NCBI GenBank assembly: GCA_902625845.1
Contig: CACOCT010000002.1
Span: forward strand, 62,001 to 126,000
Direction of reading: 5' to 3'
Origin: an uncultured Prochlorococcus sp.
Lineage (GTDB): Bacteria; Cyanobacteriota; Cyanobacteriia; PCC-6307; Cyanobiaceae
Length of the DNA: 64,000 nucleotides
The notes beneath the pieces are model-generated. The model worked only from the letters and a program-made list of their open reading frames with translations, was not told the DNA's origin and ran no database searches. How positions within the stretch are numbered: the stretch's first letter is position 1; each line of letters opens with the position of its first letter. The position numbers were made by a program, and so were the translations under genes. Positions 48,292 to 57,456 of this stretch are shown in pieces.

Positions 48292-49749
48292 GTGAAAATT
48301 GCGATAGTAGGTTCTGGTTTGGCTGGGTTAACAGCAGCAGTTGATCTAGTTGATTCTGGTCACTCTGTTGACATATATGAAAGCCGTTCATTTTGGGGAG
48401 GTAAAGTTGGAAGTTGGGAAGATAAAGAAGGTAATCATATAGAGATGGGTCTTCATGTGTTTTTTTATAATTACGCAAACCTCTTTAAATTAATGGAAAA
48501 GGTTGGAGCTTTAGAAAATATACTTCCTAAAGAGCACACTCATCTTTTCATAAATAATGGGGGAGATCTTAAATCATTGGATTTTAGATTTCCTATTGGA
48601 GCACCCTTTAATGGTTTAAAAGCTTTTTTTACAACTGAACAATTAAATATAGTTGATAAAATAAGAAATGCACTTGCATTAGGAACAAGCCCTATTGTGA
48701 GAGGATTAATTGATTATGAAGGGACCATGGTGATAATAAGAGAACTTGATAAAATAAGTTTCAAAAAATGGTTTATGAATCATGGAGGGAGTGAAAGAAG
48801 CTTAAAAAGAATGTGGGACCCAATAGCTTATGCCTTAGGCTTTATAAATTGCAATGATATTTCCGCACGTTGTATGTTGACGATCTTTATGATGTTTGCA
48901 GCCAAGACAGAAGCTTCTAAACTTAATTTATTAAAAGGATCACCCCATAAATGGCTAACAAAGCCAATCGTAGATTACATAACCAAAAAAGGTGCAAAAA
49001 TACACCTAAATCATAAAGTTAAAGAGATTAGTTATAAAAAGAATTCTTCATCATTTATTGTTGATGAATTATTAATGGATACATTAGAAGGAGAGAAATT
49101 AATATCCGCAGATAAATACTTAGCTGCTTGTGATGTACCAGGAATAAAAAAAATAATTCCTAAAGAATGGTATAAATTAAGTGAATTTCAAGGTATCAGT
49201 AAGTTGAGAGCTGTTGCTGTAGCGACAATTCAACTCAGATATGATGGCTGGGTTACAGAATTAAATAAAAATAATACAAATGTTAGTACGCCTTCAGGAT
49301 TAAATAATCTTTTATATTCTGCAGATGCATCATTTAGTTGTTTTGCTGATCTTGCACTAACAAGTCCTGAAGACTATAGGAAAGAGAATATGGGCTCATT
49401 ACTGCAGTGCGTACTTACGCCAGGAGATCGCTGGATTGGGAGATCAAAAGAAAAAATTACTGAAGAAATTGATATAGAAGTGAGAAGATTATTCCCATCA
49501 TCTAAAAATTTAAATCTTTTATGGAGCAATGTTGTCCAAATACCGCAATCTCTCTATAGAGAATCACCTGGGATGGATCCATTTAGACCAAATCAAAAAA
49601 CTTCGATAGAAAACTTTTATCTTGCAGGAAGTTATACTAAGCAAGACTATATAGATTCAATGGAAGGTGCTACAATGAGTGGCCATTTAGCAGCTTCAGT
49701 TATGCTTAATAAAGAAGTAAAATTAGCGAAAAATCTCGCGGTTAGCTAA
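48292..49749 (+). CDS. zds: Zeta-carotene desaturase
   Basis: A 485-aa FAD amine-oxidase-type enzyme starting at GTG 48292. IAIVGSGLAGLTAAVDLVDS is the dinucleotide fold; GKVGSWEDKEGNHIEMGLHV and the C-terminal FYLAGSYTKQDYIDSMEGA are typical of plant-type ZDS. It converts zeta-carotene to lycopene. Phytoene desaturase is the nearest alternative but ENxHxF(F/Y) context GLHVFFYNY fits ZDS. The SRPBCC gene follows 2 bp later. Confidence 0.92.
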   Translation: MKIAIVGSGLAGLTAAVDLVDSGHSVDIYESRSFWGGKVGSWEDKEGNHIEMGLHVFFYNYANLFKLMEKVGALENILPKEHTHLFINNGGDLKSLDFRFPIGAPFNGLKAFFTTEQLNIVDKIRNALALGTSPIVRGLIDYEGTMVIIRELDKISFKKWFMNHGGSERSLKRMWDPIAYALGFINCNDISARCMLTIFMMFAAKTEASKLNLLKGSPHKWLTKPIVDYITKKGAKIHLNHKVKEISYKKNSSSFIVDELLMDTLEGEKLISADKYLAACDVPGIKKIIPKEWYKLSEFQGISKLRAVAVATIQLRYDGWVTELNKNNTNVSTPSGLNNLLYSADASFSCFADLALTSPEDYRKENMGSLLQCVLTPGDRWIGRSKEKITEEIDIEVRRLFPSSKNLNLLWSNVVQIPQSLYRESPGMDPFRPNQKTSIENFYLAGSYTKQDYIDSMEGATMSGHLAASVMLNKEVKLAKNLAVS

Positions 49750-49751
49750 TT

Positions 49752-50222
49752 ATGGGAATTTGGCTTAAGCATGATGTTATAACTACTGTAAATGCTCCAT
49801 TAGAAAATGTTTGGTATACGTGGAGTGATTTAGATTCCATGCCTCTATGGATGAGTTGGATAGAGTCCGTTAAAACAATTGATCAAGAGACATCAACACT
49901 TCCTGATTTAACTGAGTGGACTCTTGCAGCAAATGGCTTTAGATTTAAATGGAAAGCTCAAATCACAGAGAGAATTGAACGACAAAAATTAAAGTGGGAA
50001 TCAATTGGAGGCTTACCAACGAAAGGTTCAGTAACATTTAGTACAGAAAATACAAACTCAACATCAGTCAATCTCTCAGTAACTTATGAATTGCCAAAAA
50101 TGATTGCAAGATTAATGGAAGAAAATATTTTGGGGAAAATGGTTACCAACGAATTACAGGCAAATATAGATAGATTCAAAAATCTTGTCGAAAAAAACTA
50201 TTCACTTAATATTCCTAACTGA
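49752..50222 (+). CDS. SRPBCC (cyclase/dehydrase-type) protein
   Basis: A 156-aa protein with the START-like pattern: VNAPLENVWYTWSDLDSMPL at the N-terminus, then WTLAANGFRFKWKAQITERI and a C-terminal helix. Members bind hydrophobic ligands. The direct coupling to zds (2-bp gap) suggests a role near carotenoids, but this is inference. It overlaps hemD by 8 nt on the other strand. Confidence 0.8.
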   Translation: MGIWLKHDVITTVNAPLENVWYTWSDLDSMPLWMSWIESVKTIDQETSTLPDLTEWTLAANGFRFKWKAQITERIERQKLKWESIGGLPTKGSVTFSTENTNSTSVNLSVTYELPKMIARLMEENILGKMVTNELQANIDRFKNLVEKNYSLNIPN

Positions 50223-51012
50223 AGTAATTTATGGTTGCTTTAAGTAAACCTTCAAAAGTATATTTATCAGCTTCTTTATCAACTCTGCCAAAATTTCTGT
50301 GACACGCCAAAGTCGTTTGAGGACCAATACTAAATAACCTTACTTCACGAATGATAGATTCCCAGTCTCTACCAAAATGCTTTTGCAACAAAAAAGCAGT
50401 ATTTTTAACTGTCTTACCACTCGAGAATAAAATTGCATCAATCGTTCTACTTTGAAAGGCATTTATTGTCTCCAAAGGAATTGATTCTGGACACCTTGAT
50501 TCATATGCAGCTACTTCTTTTACCAAAGCTCCGCGGCTAAGCAAATTATCGATAATAAGATTATTTCCGCCACTTTGAACCCTTGGAATTAAAATACTCA
50601 AATCTTTTAAAGGAGATGGGAAATGTTTTACTAAACTCTCAGCTATAAAGTCTGGAGGGATATAATCAGCAACAATACCAGAACTACTTAAATATTGGGC
50701 AGTTTTTTCACCTACAACGGCAATCTTAAACTCCTTAGAACATGTTTTTAAAGATAGACCTTTATCTAATAATCTTTTGTTTAAATACTTGATCCCATTA
50801 CTACTTAAAAAAATAATCCAATCAAATTTATTTATTTGATCTATTACCTTATCTAAAAGAGTCATATCATCAGGATAATCAATAACCAATGCTGGCAAAT
50901 CAAAGATAAAAGCACCTGCATTCTTAAAAATTGTTTTTGCCTCAGAAATTTGACCTTTAGCACGTGTAATTACAATATTTCTATCTTGCAAAGGTAATTT
51001 AATTTCTTTCAT
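50215..51012 (-). CDS. hemD: Uroporphyrinogen-III synthase
   Basis: A 265-aa protein. NIVITRAKGQISEAKTIFKN at the start and FDWIIFLSSNGIKYLNKR near residue 65, then VAAYESRCPES, DAILFSSGKTVKNT near 192 and SIGPQTTLACHRNFGR near 228 are typical of HemD. It makes uroporphyrinogen III for heme and chlorophyll, and, via cobA, siroheme. It begins 8 bp after rbfA on the same strand. Confidence 0.9.
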   Translation of the reverse strand: MKEIKLPLQDRNIVITRAKGQISEAKTIFKNAGAFIFDLPALVIDYPDDMTLLDKVIDQINKFDWIIFLSSNGIKYLNKRLLDKGLSLKTCSKEFKIAVVGEKTAQYLSSSGIVADYIPPDFIAESLVKHFPSPLKDLSILIPRVQSGGNNLIIDNLLSRGALVKEVAAYESRCPESIPLETINAFQSRTIDAILFSSGKTVKNTAFLLQKHFGRDWESIIREVRLFSIGPQTTLACHRNFGRVDKEADKYTFEGLLKATINYFS

Positions 51013-51020
51013 AATTAAAT

Positions 51021-51386
51021 TTATAAGTTATTTTTTTGATCTCTTAATTTATCAAGGACTTTCAATACAGCTAAACCTTTTTCTAAAGCTCTATCCATCT
51101 TAAATGTTAATTCAGGAATTCTTCTCATTTCAACCCTTTGAGTTAACTTATGTCTAATAAAACTTTTTAAATTATTCAAGCTATCCACCATTTTATCTTT
51201 TTTTTCATCCTCAACTGCACTAGTAATATAGATTTTGCAATAATACAAATCTGGGGAAATCTCAATTTTAGATATAGATATAAAATTATCTGAAATTATT
51301 GGTTCATCTAGGTCATTATTTAAGATTAAGCTTAATTCTTTTTTTAAAAGAGAAGAAACTTTTTGTATTCGGCGAGTTTGCGACAT
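51021..51386 (-). CDS. rbfA: Ribosome-binding factor A
   Basis: A 121-aa KH-fold protein: TRRIQKVSSLLKKELSLIL at the start, ISKIEISPDLYYCKIYI near residue 33 and MRRIPELTFKMDRALEKG near 86. It matures 16S rRNA in 30S subunits and is needed at low temperature. Confidence 0.93.
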   Translation of the reverse strand: MSQTRRIQKVSSLLKKELSLILNNDLDEPIISDNFISISKIEISPDLYYCKIYITSAVEDEKKDKMVDSLNNLKSFIRHKLTQRVEMRRIPELTFKMDRALEKGLAVLKVLDKLRDQKNNL

Positions 51387-51390
51387 AAAT

Positions 51391-51603
51391 TTATAATTGG
51401 TTAGAATTCGTCATTGCCTGCAAAACAAAAAAGATTGTAATGATTGCACTGATAACAGAAGAGATTAAAGCAAAAGCAGTTACAGGATTTGAAATATTCT
51501 TAAATAGAGGACCTAATAAAGCGACAATTCCACCAACAATAATTGAAATTAAATATTTAGGGTATCTTGCTACGTTAGAAAAGAATTCGCCCATAAACCC
51601 CAC
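51391..51603 (-). CDS. DUF751 small membrane protein
   Basis: A 70-aa protein with two helices: YPKYLISIIVGGIVALLGPL and AFALISSVISAIITIFFVLQ. Start MGEFFSNVARYPKY is typical of the DUF751 family in cyanobacteria (the first Met or the fourth may be used). It is 4 bp upstream of rbfA. Function unknown. Confidence 0.8.
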   Translation of the reverse strand: MGFMGEFFSNVARYPKYLISIIVGGIVALLGPLFKNISNPVTAFALISSVISAIITIFFVLQAMTNSNQL

Positions 51604-51647
51604 AAAAAGATTACTTTTTTAGCTAAGTTTTTAAAAACCATAGTTTT

Positions 51648-52379
51648 ATGATTACATTATATCAATTTAGGCACAGTGCTTTTTGTCTAAAAGTAAGAAT
51701 GGTTCTTCATGCAAAAAAAATTCCATATCGTATTGAAGAAGTTAAGCCTGGCATAGGCCAAATTGAGATTTTCCAAATATCTGGTCAAAAGCAATTACCA
51801 GTTATAAAAGATGAGAATGAACAGATCATTAGTGATTCTTCAAATATCTGCGAATATATAGACAATAAATATGAATCAAATAAATTATTTCCTGAGGAGC
51901 CAATGTTATTAGCTCAATCGAAATTAATTGAAGACTGGGCAGACACAACAATGGCTTCTACTTGTAAAAAAGTATTAATAAAATCGGCATTAGAAAATCC
52001 TCGATTGAGAAGTGCACTAGTTCCAGATGATTTTCCCTCTTCTATAAAAGGTATAATTGATAAATTACCTTTTAATAATGTTAGTAAACTATCCAATATT
52101 GTTTTATCAAATAAAAGCAATATTGACTTACAAAAGATTTTAGAAGCTTTATCTAAATCATTAATAAATAAAGAGTTTTTAATTGGGGATACTTTATCGA
52201 TAGCTGATATATCAATTGCTGCTCAACTATCCTTATTAAAATTCCCAACCTCCGCCGGCCCAATTTTAGCGGGGGAAGGATGTCAAGAATTCATAAATAA
52301 TCCTTACTTAGAAAATATATTCCAGTGGAGAGACAACTTAGAAGAATTAATATTTAGTGCTCAATCTCAGAAGATTTAA
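51648..52379 (+). CDS. Glutathione S-transferase family protein
   Basis: A 243-aa protein. The thioredoxin-like N-terminal part is ITLYQFRHSAFCLKVRMVLH, with ISGQKQLPVIKDENE and the DSSNICEYID glutathione loop near residue 64. The helical C-terminal part ends LKFPTSAGPILAGEGC. Substrate unknown. Its 3' end overlaps the convergent gene by 26 nt. Confidence 0.85.
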   Translation: MITLYQFRHSAFCLKVRMVLHAKKIPYRIEEVKPGIGQIEIFQISGQKQLPVIKDENEQIISDSSNICEYIDNKYESNKLFPEEPMLLAQSKLIEDWADTTMASTCKKVLIKSALENPRLRSALVPDDFPSSIKGIIDKLPFNNVSKLSNIVLSNKSNIDLQKILEALSKSLINKEFLIGDTLSIADISIAAQLSLLKFPTSAGPILAGEGCQEFINNPYLENIFQWRDNLEELIFSAQSQKI

Positions 52380-53067
52380 AAGTTAATCTATATTTATTTG
52401 TAGTTATTGCTTTTATATTTGGTTCCCCTACTCTTGATCCATAAGTTGCCACATATTGGAAGCCACAAATATCATCATTTATTTTTTTATCGATAGTATC
52501 TTCTGAATTACATTTATAAAACTTACTCATAATTTCTACCTGATTTATACGAGAAATGCCATTTTTATGGTTTGTTTGAATAAAGAACTCATCTGAAAAA
52601 AACATGTCTCTATCAAAGATTTGATTTCTTCCTGTTACTCTAGAATCTATATATTCATTATCTTTTAAATATATAACTTGGTTATTAAAAGACTTTGGAT
52701 CAATTTTTACTTTCTGAAGTTGATCCCCAAAGATTTCTTTTCCTATTGACTCTGAATTTTTAGATCTATTACCCACAATATTACCTATTTCATTTTTTAG
52801 AAAATTGACTTTATAAATAATTGGTTCTTGCAAATTATTATTTAAATCTTCAGATTTTATAATCCAATTGCCTTCAAACCATTCAGGATAAATTAAATCC
52901 TGATTTATATTTGATGATTTTAATTTAGTTAAATTCCAATTAGGCCATGTTTTTTCCCTATTAATTAAAAATTGCTCTATATTTTTACTAGGTAATGCAT
53001 GTACTTCGGTAAAATTAATTACTTGAGAAAAAAACAAGCAAATCAGGCCTAAAAAAAAATTTATCAT
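52354..53067 (-). CDS. Secreted cyanobacterial hypothetical protein (DUF6816-like)
   Basis: A 237-aa protein with a signal peptide (MINFFLGLICLFFSQVINF). YPEWFEGNWIIKSEDL near residue 59 and CGFQYVATYGSRVGEPNI near 199 look like a lipocalin-like barrel; the pattern is that of cyanobacterial DUF6816 proteins as I recall them. Its start codon overlaps that of the crr7 gene head to head. Confidence 0.65.
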   Translation of the reverse strand: MINFFLGLICLFFSQVINFTEVHALPSKNIEQFLINREKTWPNWNLTKLKSSNINQDLIYPEWFEGNWIIKSEDLNNNLQEPIIYKVNFLKNEIGNIVGNRSKNSESIGKEIFGDQLQKVKIDPKSFNNQVIYLKDNEYIDSRVTGRNQIFDRDMFFSDEFFIQTNHKNGISRINQVEIMSKFYKCNSEDTIDKKINDDICGFQYVATYGSRVGEPNIKAITTNKYRLTFKSSEIEH

Positions 53068-53323
53068 GTCAAATCCATTAATAAGATCTGAAGATCATTT
53101 TGTCTTATTAGAACCTGATAAGAAAGAGAGAATCGTTTCAAGAGAAGAAGCTTTAGAATGGTTAAGAGATTGGTTTAAAAAGATTGATATTAAAACAATA
53201 AATCAAAATGAAAATTTTGAAAAGGAAGAAACTTTATCAAAATTTCTAGAGGACACCTGTGAACTAGAGGTTAATAGTGGCTATGTTATAAAATGGTTTG
53301 CTGTAAGAATTGATCCAAATTAA
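53066..53323 (+). CDS. Chlororespiratory reduction 7 family protein
   Basis: An 85-aa protein with DHFVLLEPDKKERIVSREE at the start, EALEWLRDWF, then CELEVNSGYVIKWFAVRID. This fits the CRR7 domain (PF12095); CRR7 in plants helps assemble the NDH complex, and ndhO is also in this window. ATG 53066 overlaps the opposite gene start. Confidence 0.8.
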   Translation: MSNPLIRSEDHFVLLEPDKKERIVSREEALEWLRDWFKKIDIKTINQNENFEKEETLSKFLEDTCELEVNSGYVIKWFAVRIDPN

Positions 53324-53877
53324 GAAGATATAATTTTATGTAATTCACTAATAATTTTTTTAGTAACTTGCTCGATATTTTCATGTTGAACTTTAATTCT
53401 TAAATCTGCTTGTTCATATAAGCATTTCCTAGATTTAAAAATCTCAGAATAATTTTCCTCTATATCTCTTCCCTTAAGCAAAGGTCTATTATTGATATCA
53501 TTTTTTAGCCTTTTTATCGCATATTTTTTCTCAAGATCAATCCAGATCACAATACCTTGCCTTAGGATGCCCCAATTCTCGTTTTTTGTTATTACTCCAC
53601 CACCAGTTGAAACTACAAGTGAAGGAAATTTAATAATTTCTTGGAGGCATTGCCCCTCATATACTCTAAATTTATTTTCTCCATCTTCTTCAAAGATTTT
53701 TGAAATCGATTTTTTAGCTACTTTTTCAATTAATGAATCTAAATCAATAAATTTATATTTAAGAAGCTGAGCTAGTTTTGGCCCTGTTTTTGACTTTCCA
53801 CAAGCCATCATACCTATTAAAAATATACTTCTACCTTTTAAAAGATTAGTAATGTTATTGATAAAAGTTTCTTCCAT
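53320..53877 (-). CDS. aroK: Shikimate kinase
   Basis: A 185-aa kinase. P-loop GMMACGKSKTGPKLA near residue 22, DLDSLIEK near 45, FRVYEGQCL near 70, STGGGVITKNENW near 89 and NRPLLKG near 130. It phosphorylates shikimate in chorismate synthesis. It overlaps the end of the crr7 gene by 4 nt, convergent. Confidence 0.94.
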   Translation of the reverse strand: MEETFINNITNLLKGRSIFLIGMMACGKSKTGPKLAQLLKYKFIDLDSLIEKVAKKSISKIFEEDGENKFRVYEGQCLQEIIKFPSLVVSTGGGVITKNENWGILRQGIVIWIDLEKKYAIKRLKNDINNRPLLKGRDIEENYSEIFKSRKCLYEQADLRIKVQHENIEQVTKKIISELHKIISS

Positions 53878-53927
53878 GAAGACAAATTTGTATTTGAGCC
53901 CTTAAGATAGTAATAATACAGGCAAAG

Positions 53928-54854
53928 ATGGCACTAAATCATTCCAATTATAAACATGGGGAAGGACGTGAATGCGTCATAACTCGCCGTGCCTGCTTTA
54001 GTTCTAGTCATCGCTATTGGCTTCCAGAAAAAAGTCCTGAAGAAAACTTTGCTCTTTTTGGAAAATGTAGTTTTTCCCCAGGACATGGTCATAATTATGA
54101 GCTGGTTGTATCAATGGGAGGTGAATTAGATCCATATGGGATGGTTTTAAATCTTTCTGATGTCAAACATTCTATTAAAGATAAAGTAACTGGACCATTA
54201 GATTTCCGTTTTCTAAATGAAGTTTGGCCAGAATTTGACATGTCTAATGATGCAGGAATCCTTCCTACAACGGAAGCTCTTGTTAGTATTATTTGGAATC
54301 GTCTTAAAAATGATTTACCATTAACATCACTAAGACTATACGAGAGCCCTACTCTTTGGGCAGATTATCATGGAAAAAAAATGGAAGCTTTATTAACAGT
54401 TCAGACTCATTTTAATGCAGCTCATAGACTCGCTAAAGATGAGATTTCTCTTAGTGAAAATAAAAAAATTTACGGAAAGTGTGCAAGAATTAATGGCCAT
54501 GGACATAATTATTTTCTTGATGTAACTGTTCGAGGAGATATAGATCCAAGAACGGGAATGATTTGTGATTTACCTTCGCTTCAAAATATTATTGATGATC
54601 TAATTGTTGAGCAACTTGATCATACATTTTTAAATAAAGATATAGAGTACTTTAAGACTTGTGTACCTACTTGTGAAAACATCGCCTTATACATTTCTGA
54701 TTTATTATCCAATCCTATAAAAAACATAGGCGCAAATCTGCATAAAGTTAGACTTCAAGAAAGTCCAAATAACGCCGCAGAAATTTATGTTGAACAAAGT
54801 TTAAGTAATTCTCTACAAATTAATCTTAAAAACAGTCTTGTAACTCAAGTTTGA
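53928..54854 (+). CDS. Tandem-duplicated 6-pyruvoyl-tetrahydropterin synthase-fold protein
   Basis: A 308-aa protein with two PTPS/QueD units. The first has ACFSSSHRYWLP, GKCSFSPGHGHNY and ends near residue 150. The second has HFNAAHRL, YGKCARINGHGHNY and LDHTFLN. Each keeps the three zinc histidines (HR, HGHN) and the cysteine in GKC. The fold makes 6-carboxy- or 6-pyruvoyl-tetrahydropterin. The next gene overlaps by 4 nt and is a reductase, suggesting a shared pteridine pathway. Confidence 0.85.
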   Translation: MALNHSNYKHGEGRECVITRRACFSSSHRYWLPEKSPEENFALFGKCSFSPGHGHNYELVVSMGGELDPYGMVLNLSDVKHSIKDKVTGPLDFRFLNEVWPEFDMSNDAGILPTTEALVSIIWNRLKNDLPLTSLRLYESPTLWADYHGKKMEALLTVQTHFNAAHRLAKDEISLSENKKIYGKCARINGHGHNYFLDVTVRGDIDPRTGMICDLPSLQNIIDDLIVEQLDHTFLNKDIEYFKTCVPTCENIALYISDLLSNPIKNIGANLHKVRLQESPNNAAEIYVEQSLSNSLQINLKNSLVTQV

Positions 54855-55510
54855 AAAGACCTGAAATAATCCTCGTTATTGCTAGTAGTTTAGATGGGAG
54901 AATTGCTTTCCCTCAAGGTGGAGAAACACATCTTGGGAGCAAATTTGATAAACAATTACTAAATAAATCTCTTACAAAAGTTGATGCAACTTTGTTTGGT
55001 TCTGGAACATTAAAAGCGCATCAAAGTACCTTCTTAATCAGAAAAAAGCACTTCTTAAAGAAGAGAAAAGCAATATCAGTTAAACAACCAATATCCATTA
55101 TCGCTGGAAATAGTGAAAATTTCTCAAAAAGTTGGAGGTATTTCAATCAACCTATAAGAAGATGGTTAATAAGCTCAACTAGAAATATAAAAGATTCAAA
55201 AGTTAATTTTGATAAAATTCTGTTTTATGAAAATTCATGGCTTCACACATTAAATATTTTAAAAAAGGAGGGTATAAAAAGAATTGCCTTATTAGGTGGG
55301 GCTAAGTTAATAAAATCTTTCTTTACAGAAGATCTGATAGATGAAATTAAAATAACTATTTGTCCAAAAGTTATTGGAGGCCAATACACATGGATCCCTT
55401 TTAAAGCAAAAAATGAAATTTTCAATTTTGATAATAGATGGAAAATTAAAATTACTAAAGTATTAAAAACAAGCGAAGTCTTCATTCATTACACAAAAAA
55501 GATCAATTAA
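54851..55510 (+). CDS. RibD C-terminal-type reductase
   Basis: A 219-aa protein starting with TTG inside a TTGA overlap with the PTPS gene. VIASSLDGRIAFPQGGETHL near residue 8, VDATLFGSGTLKAHQ near 42 and RIALLGGAKLIKSFFTEDLI near 145 match the RibD C-terminal/DHFR-like reductase fold. It may reduce a pteridine or riboflavin precursor; the exact substrate is open. Confidence 0.8.
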   Translation: MKRPEIILVIASSLDGRIAFPQGGETHLGSKFDKQLLNKSLTKVDATLFGSGTLKAHQSTFLIRKKHFLKKRKAISVKQPISIIAGNSENFSKSWRYFNQPIRRWLISSTRNIKDSKVNFDKILFYENSWLHTLNILKKEGIKRIALLGGAKLIKSFFTEDLIDEIKITICPKVIGGQYTWIPFKAKNEIFNFDNRWKIKITKVLKTSEVFIHYTKKIN

Positions 55511-55523
55511 AAAATAATTACTC

Positions 55524-56681
55524 ATGATTAATGAAAAATATAATATAGAAATTAAATTAAGGATTCAAGATGTGGAGAAAGATGTTTGGAATAATCTTGC
55601 AAAAAAATTAGATAACCCTTTTTATGAATGGGAATGGCTTTTAAATCTTGAGACCTCAAAAAGTGTGTCTCAAAAAACAGGATGGCAACCACTATACTTT
55701 CTTCTTTATCTTGACAAAGAATTACATGGGATAGCACCTCTTTTTTTGAAGAATCATAGTTACGGCGAATTCATTTTTGATCAATCATTTGCAAGATTAG
55801 CTCAAGATTTAAATTTATCTTATTATCCAAAACTTATTGGTATGAGTCCTTACAGTCCCATAGAGGGATATCAATTTATATATAAAGAAAATTCAAACAA
55901 GCAAGAAATAACTGAAATACTTTTGAATTATATTGAAGTCTTCGCTACAAAAAATAATATACTTAGCTGTAATTTTTTATATATTGATAAAGAATGGGAG
56001 AAACTATTAAATGAATATAATTATCACAAATGGATCAATATAAGAAGCCAATGGGAATCAATTGGAGAAGAAAATTTTGAAGACTTCTTAAAAAGATTTA
56101 ATTCAAACCAAAGAAAAAATATCAGAAAAGAAAGAAAATCAATTAATAATCAAAAAATTAAAATAAAAATTTTTACTGAAAAAAATATTAATGAGGATTT
56201 AATGAATATTATGCATTTTTTTTATGAACAACATTGCTTGAGATGGGGGGTATGGGGTAGTAAATATCTTACCAATGATTTCTTTAAAAATAGCCTCAAA
56301 ACAAAAGAAAATTTAATTATCTTTAGCGCCTTTGAGGAAGAATCAAATAAGCCGATAGCCATGTCGATGTGTATCAAAAACAAGGAGCATTTATGGGGAA
56401 GATATTGGGGTTCCTTAAAAGAAATAAGTTACTTGCATTTTGAATTATGTTACTATCAGCCAATAGAATGGGCAATTAAAAATAAGATTAAATATTTTGA
56501 TCCAGGTGCTGGTGGACAGCACAAAAGGAGAAGAGGTTTTTATGCCAAAGGAACAAACAGTTTACATAAATGGTTTAATAATAATATGGAAAATATAATC
56601 GTTCAGTGGTTAAACAAAGTAAATAAAGAGACTTTAAATAGCATCCAAGATGAAAATAATTCTATTCCTTTTAAAAAATAA
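55524..56681 (+). CDS. GNAT/FemAB-like acyltransferase (COG3146)
   Basis: A 385-aa protein with two GNAT-like halves. DNPFYEWEWLLNLETSKSV near the N-terminus, FNSNQRKNIRKERKSI near 193, then WGRYWGSLKEISYLHFELCY and FDPGAGGQHKRRRGF near 330 are the COG3146 hallmarks. Predicted to transfer acyl or aminoacyl groups; no confirmed function. Confidence 0.82.
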   Translation: MINEKYNIEIKLRIQDVEKDVWNNLAKKLDNPFYEWEWLLNLETSKSVSQKTGWQPLYFLLYLDKELHGIAPLFLKNHSYGEFIFDQSFARLAQDLNLSYYPKLIGMSPYSPIEGYQFIYKENSNKQEITEILLNYIEVFATKNNILSCNFLYIDKEWEKLLNEYNYHKWINIRSQWESIGEENFEDFLKRFNSNQRKNIRKERKSINNQKIKIKIFTEKNINEDLMNIMHFFYEQHCLRWGVWGSKYLTNDFFKNSLKTKENLIIFSAFEEESNKPIAMSMCIKNKEHLWGRYWGSLKEISYLHFELCYYQPIEWAIKNKIKYFDPGAGGQHKRRRGFYAKGTNSLHKWFNNNMENIIVQWLNKVNKETLNSIQDENNSIPFKK

Positions 56682-56834
56682 TTTTTTAATTAATAAACTA
56701 AAATTCTAAAGTTTTAGATTTAGAAAAATAATAAAAGAAAATTATAAATATAGAATGATTTCTTTTTAAGCATCAAAAGAATATTCAAATAAAAATTTGT
56801 AAAGAAAGTATAATAAAAATAATTTTTTAATTAC

Positions 56835-57221
56835 ATGGATATTGAGGATTTAAAAAGAAAAAATAAACTTATTGATAAGAAATTATCTCAAAGAGATATA
56901 GTTCTTGACTCATCTGGATATTTTATTGTCAAGATCGATCAAATTAATAAAAAAATAGTTGTTGAACATTATCTCAATAATATTGATGACAAGGGAATAG
57001 CTTTAGATCCTATTACTAACAAACCGATACAATGTGATAAGCAGAATAAAAGACAATACAATAAAATCTTTGAAGGAAATACTGCTAAGGAAATTGGGAT
57101 TTTAATTACAGAAAAAAATAATAATTTAATTTCAAAATTTGATCACGCTTTGTATCTGGGCAGAGAATTGCAGAAGGCAGAAGAATGCTTATTGAAAGAT
57201 CATGAGTATATACAAGATTAA
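56835..57221 (+). CDS. DUF4346 protein
   Basis: A 128-aa protein with DIVLDSSGYFIVKID near residue 20, DPITNKPIQCDK near 60, GNTAKEIGILITEK near 82 and HALYLGRELQKAEECL near 104, matching cyanobacterial DUF4346, found near pterin synthesis genes. Function unknown. Confidence 0.8.
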   Translation: MDIEDLKRKNKLIDKKLSQRDIVLDSSGYFIVKIDQINKKIVVEHYLNNIDDKGIALDPITNKPIQCDKQNKRQYNKIFEGNTAKEIGILITEKNNNLISKFDHALYLGRELQKAEECLLKDHEYIQD

Positions 57222-57278
57222 GAAATTAAACTAAATTAATCCCTCCATAAAGTAAGTGCTACATTTAAAAAAAAAGCT

Positions 57279-57371
57279 ATGAACATTATTTTTTATTTAG
57301 GTTTTCTTGCCTTTGGCTTTGGAGCAGCATTTGCTTTAGATAAACTGCTTAGAGCCGTCAAATTAATTTAA
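57279..57371 (+). CDS. Small photosynthetic membrane subunit, PetL-like
   Basis: A 30-aa protein too short for standard ORF calls: MNIIFYLGFLAFGFGAAFAL followed by DKLLRAVKLI. One membrane helix and the ending R-A-V-K-L-I resembles the C-terminus of PetL (cytochrome b6f) proteins. This is from memory and the protein could be another small thylakoid subunit. Confidence 0.5.
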   Translation: MNIIFYLGFLAFGFGAAFALDKLLRAVKLI

Positions 57372-57456
57372 AAAATGAATTGGATAAACAAAAATTTCCA
57401 AGAATGTTAAGTGTTTAATATTAAAATAATTTTATAAATATAAATTCTGTCTTTGA

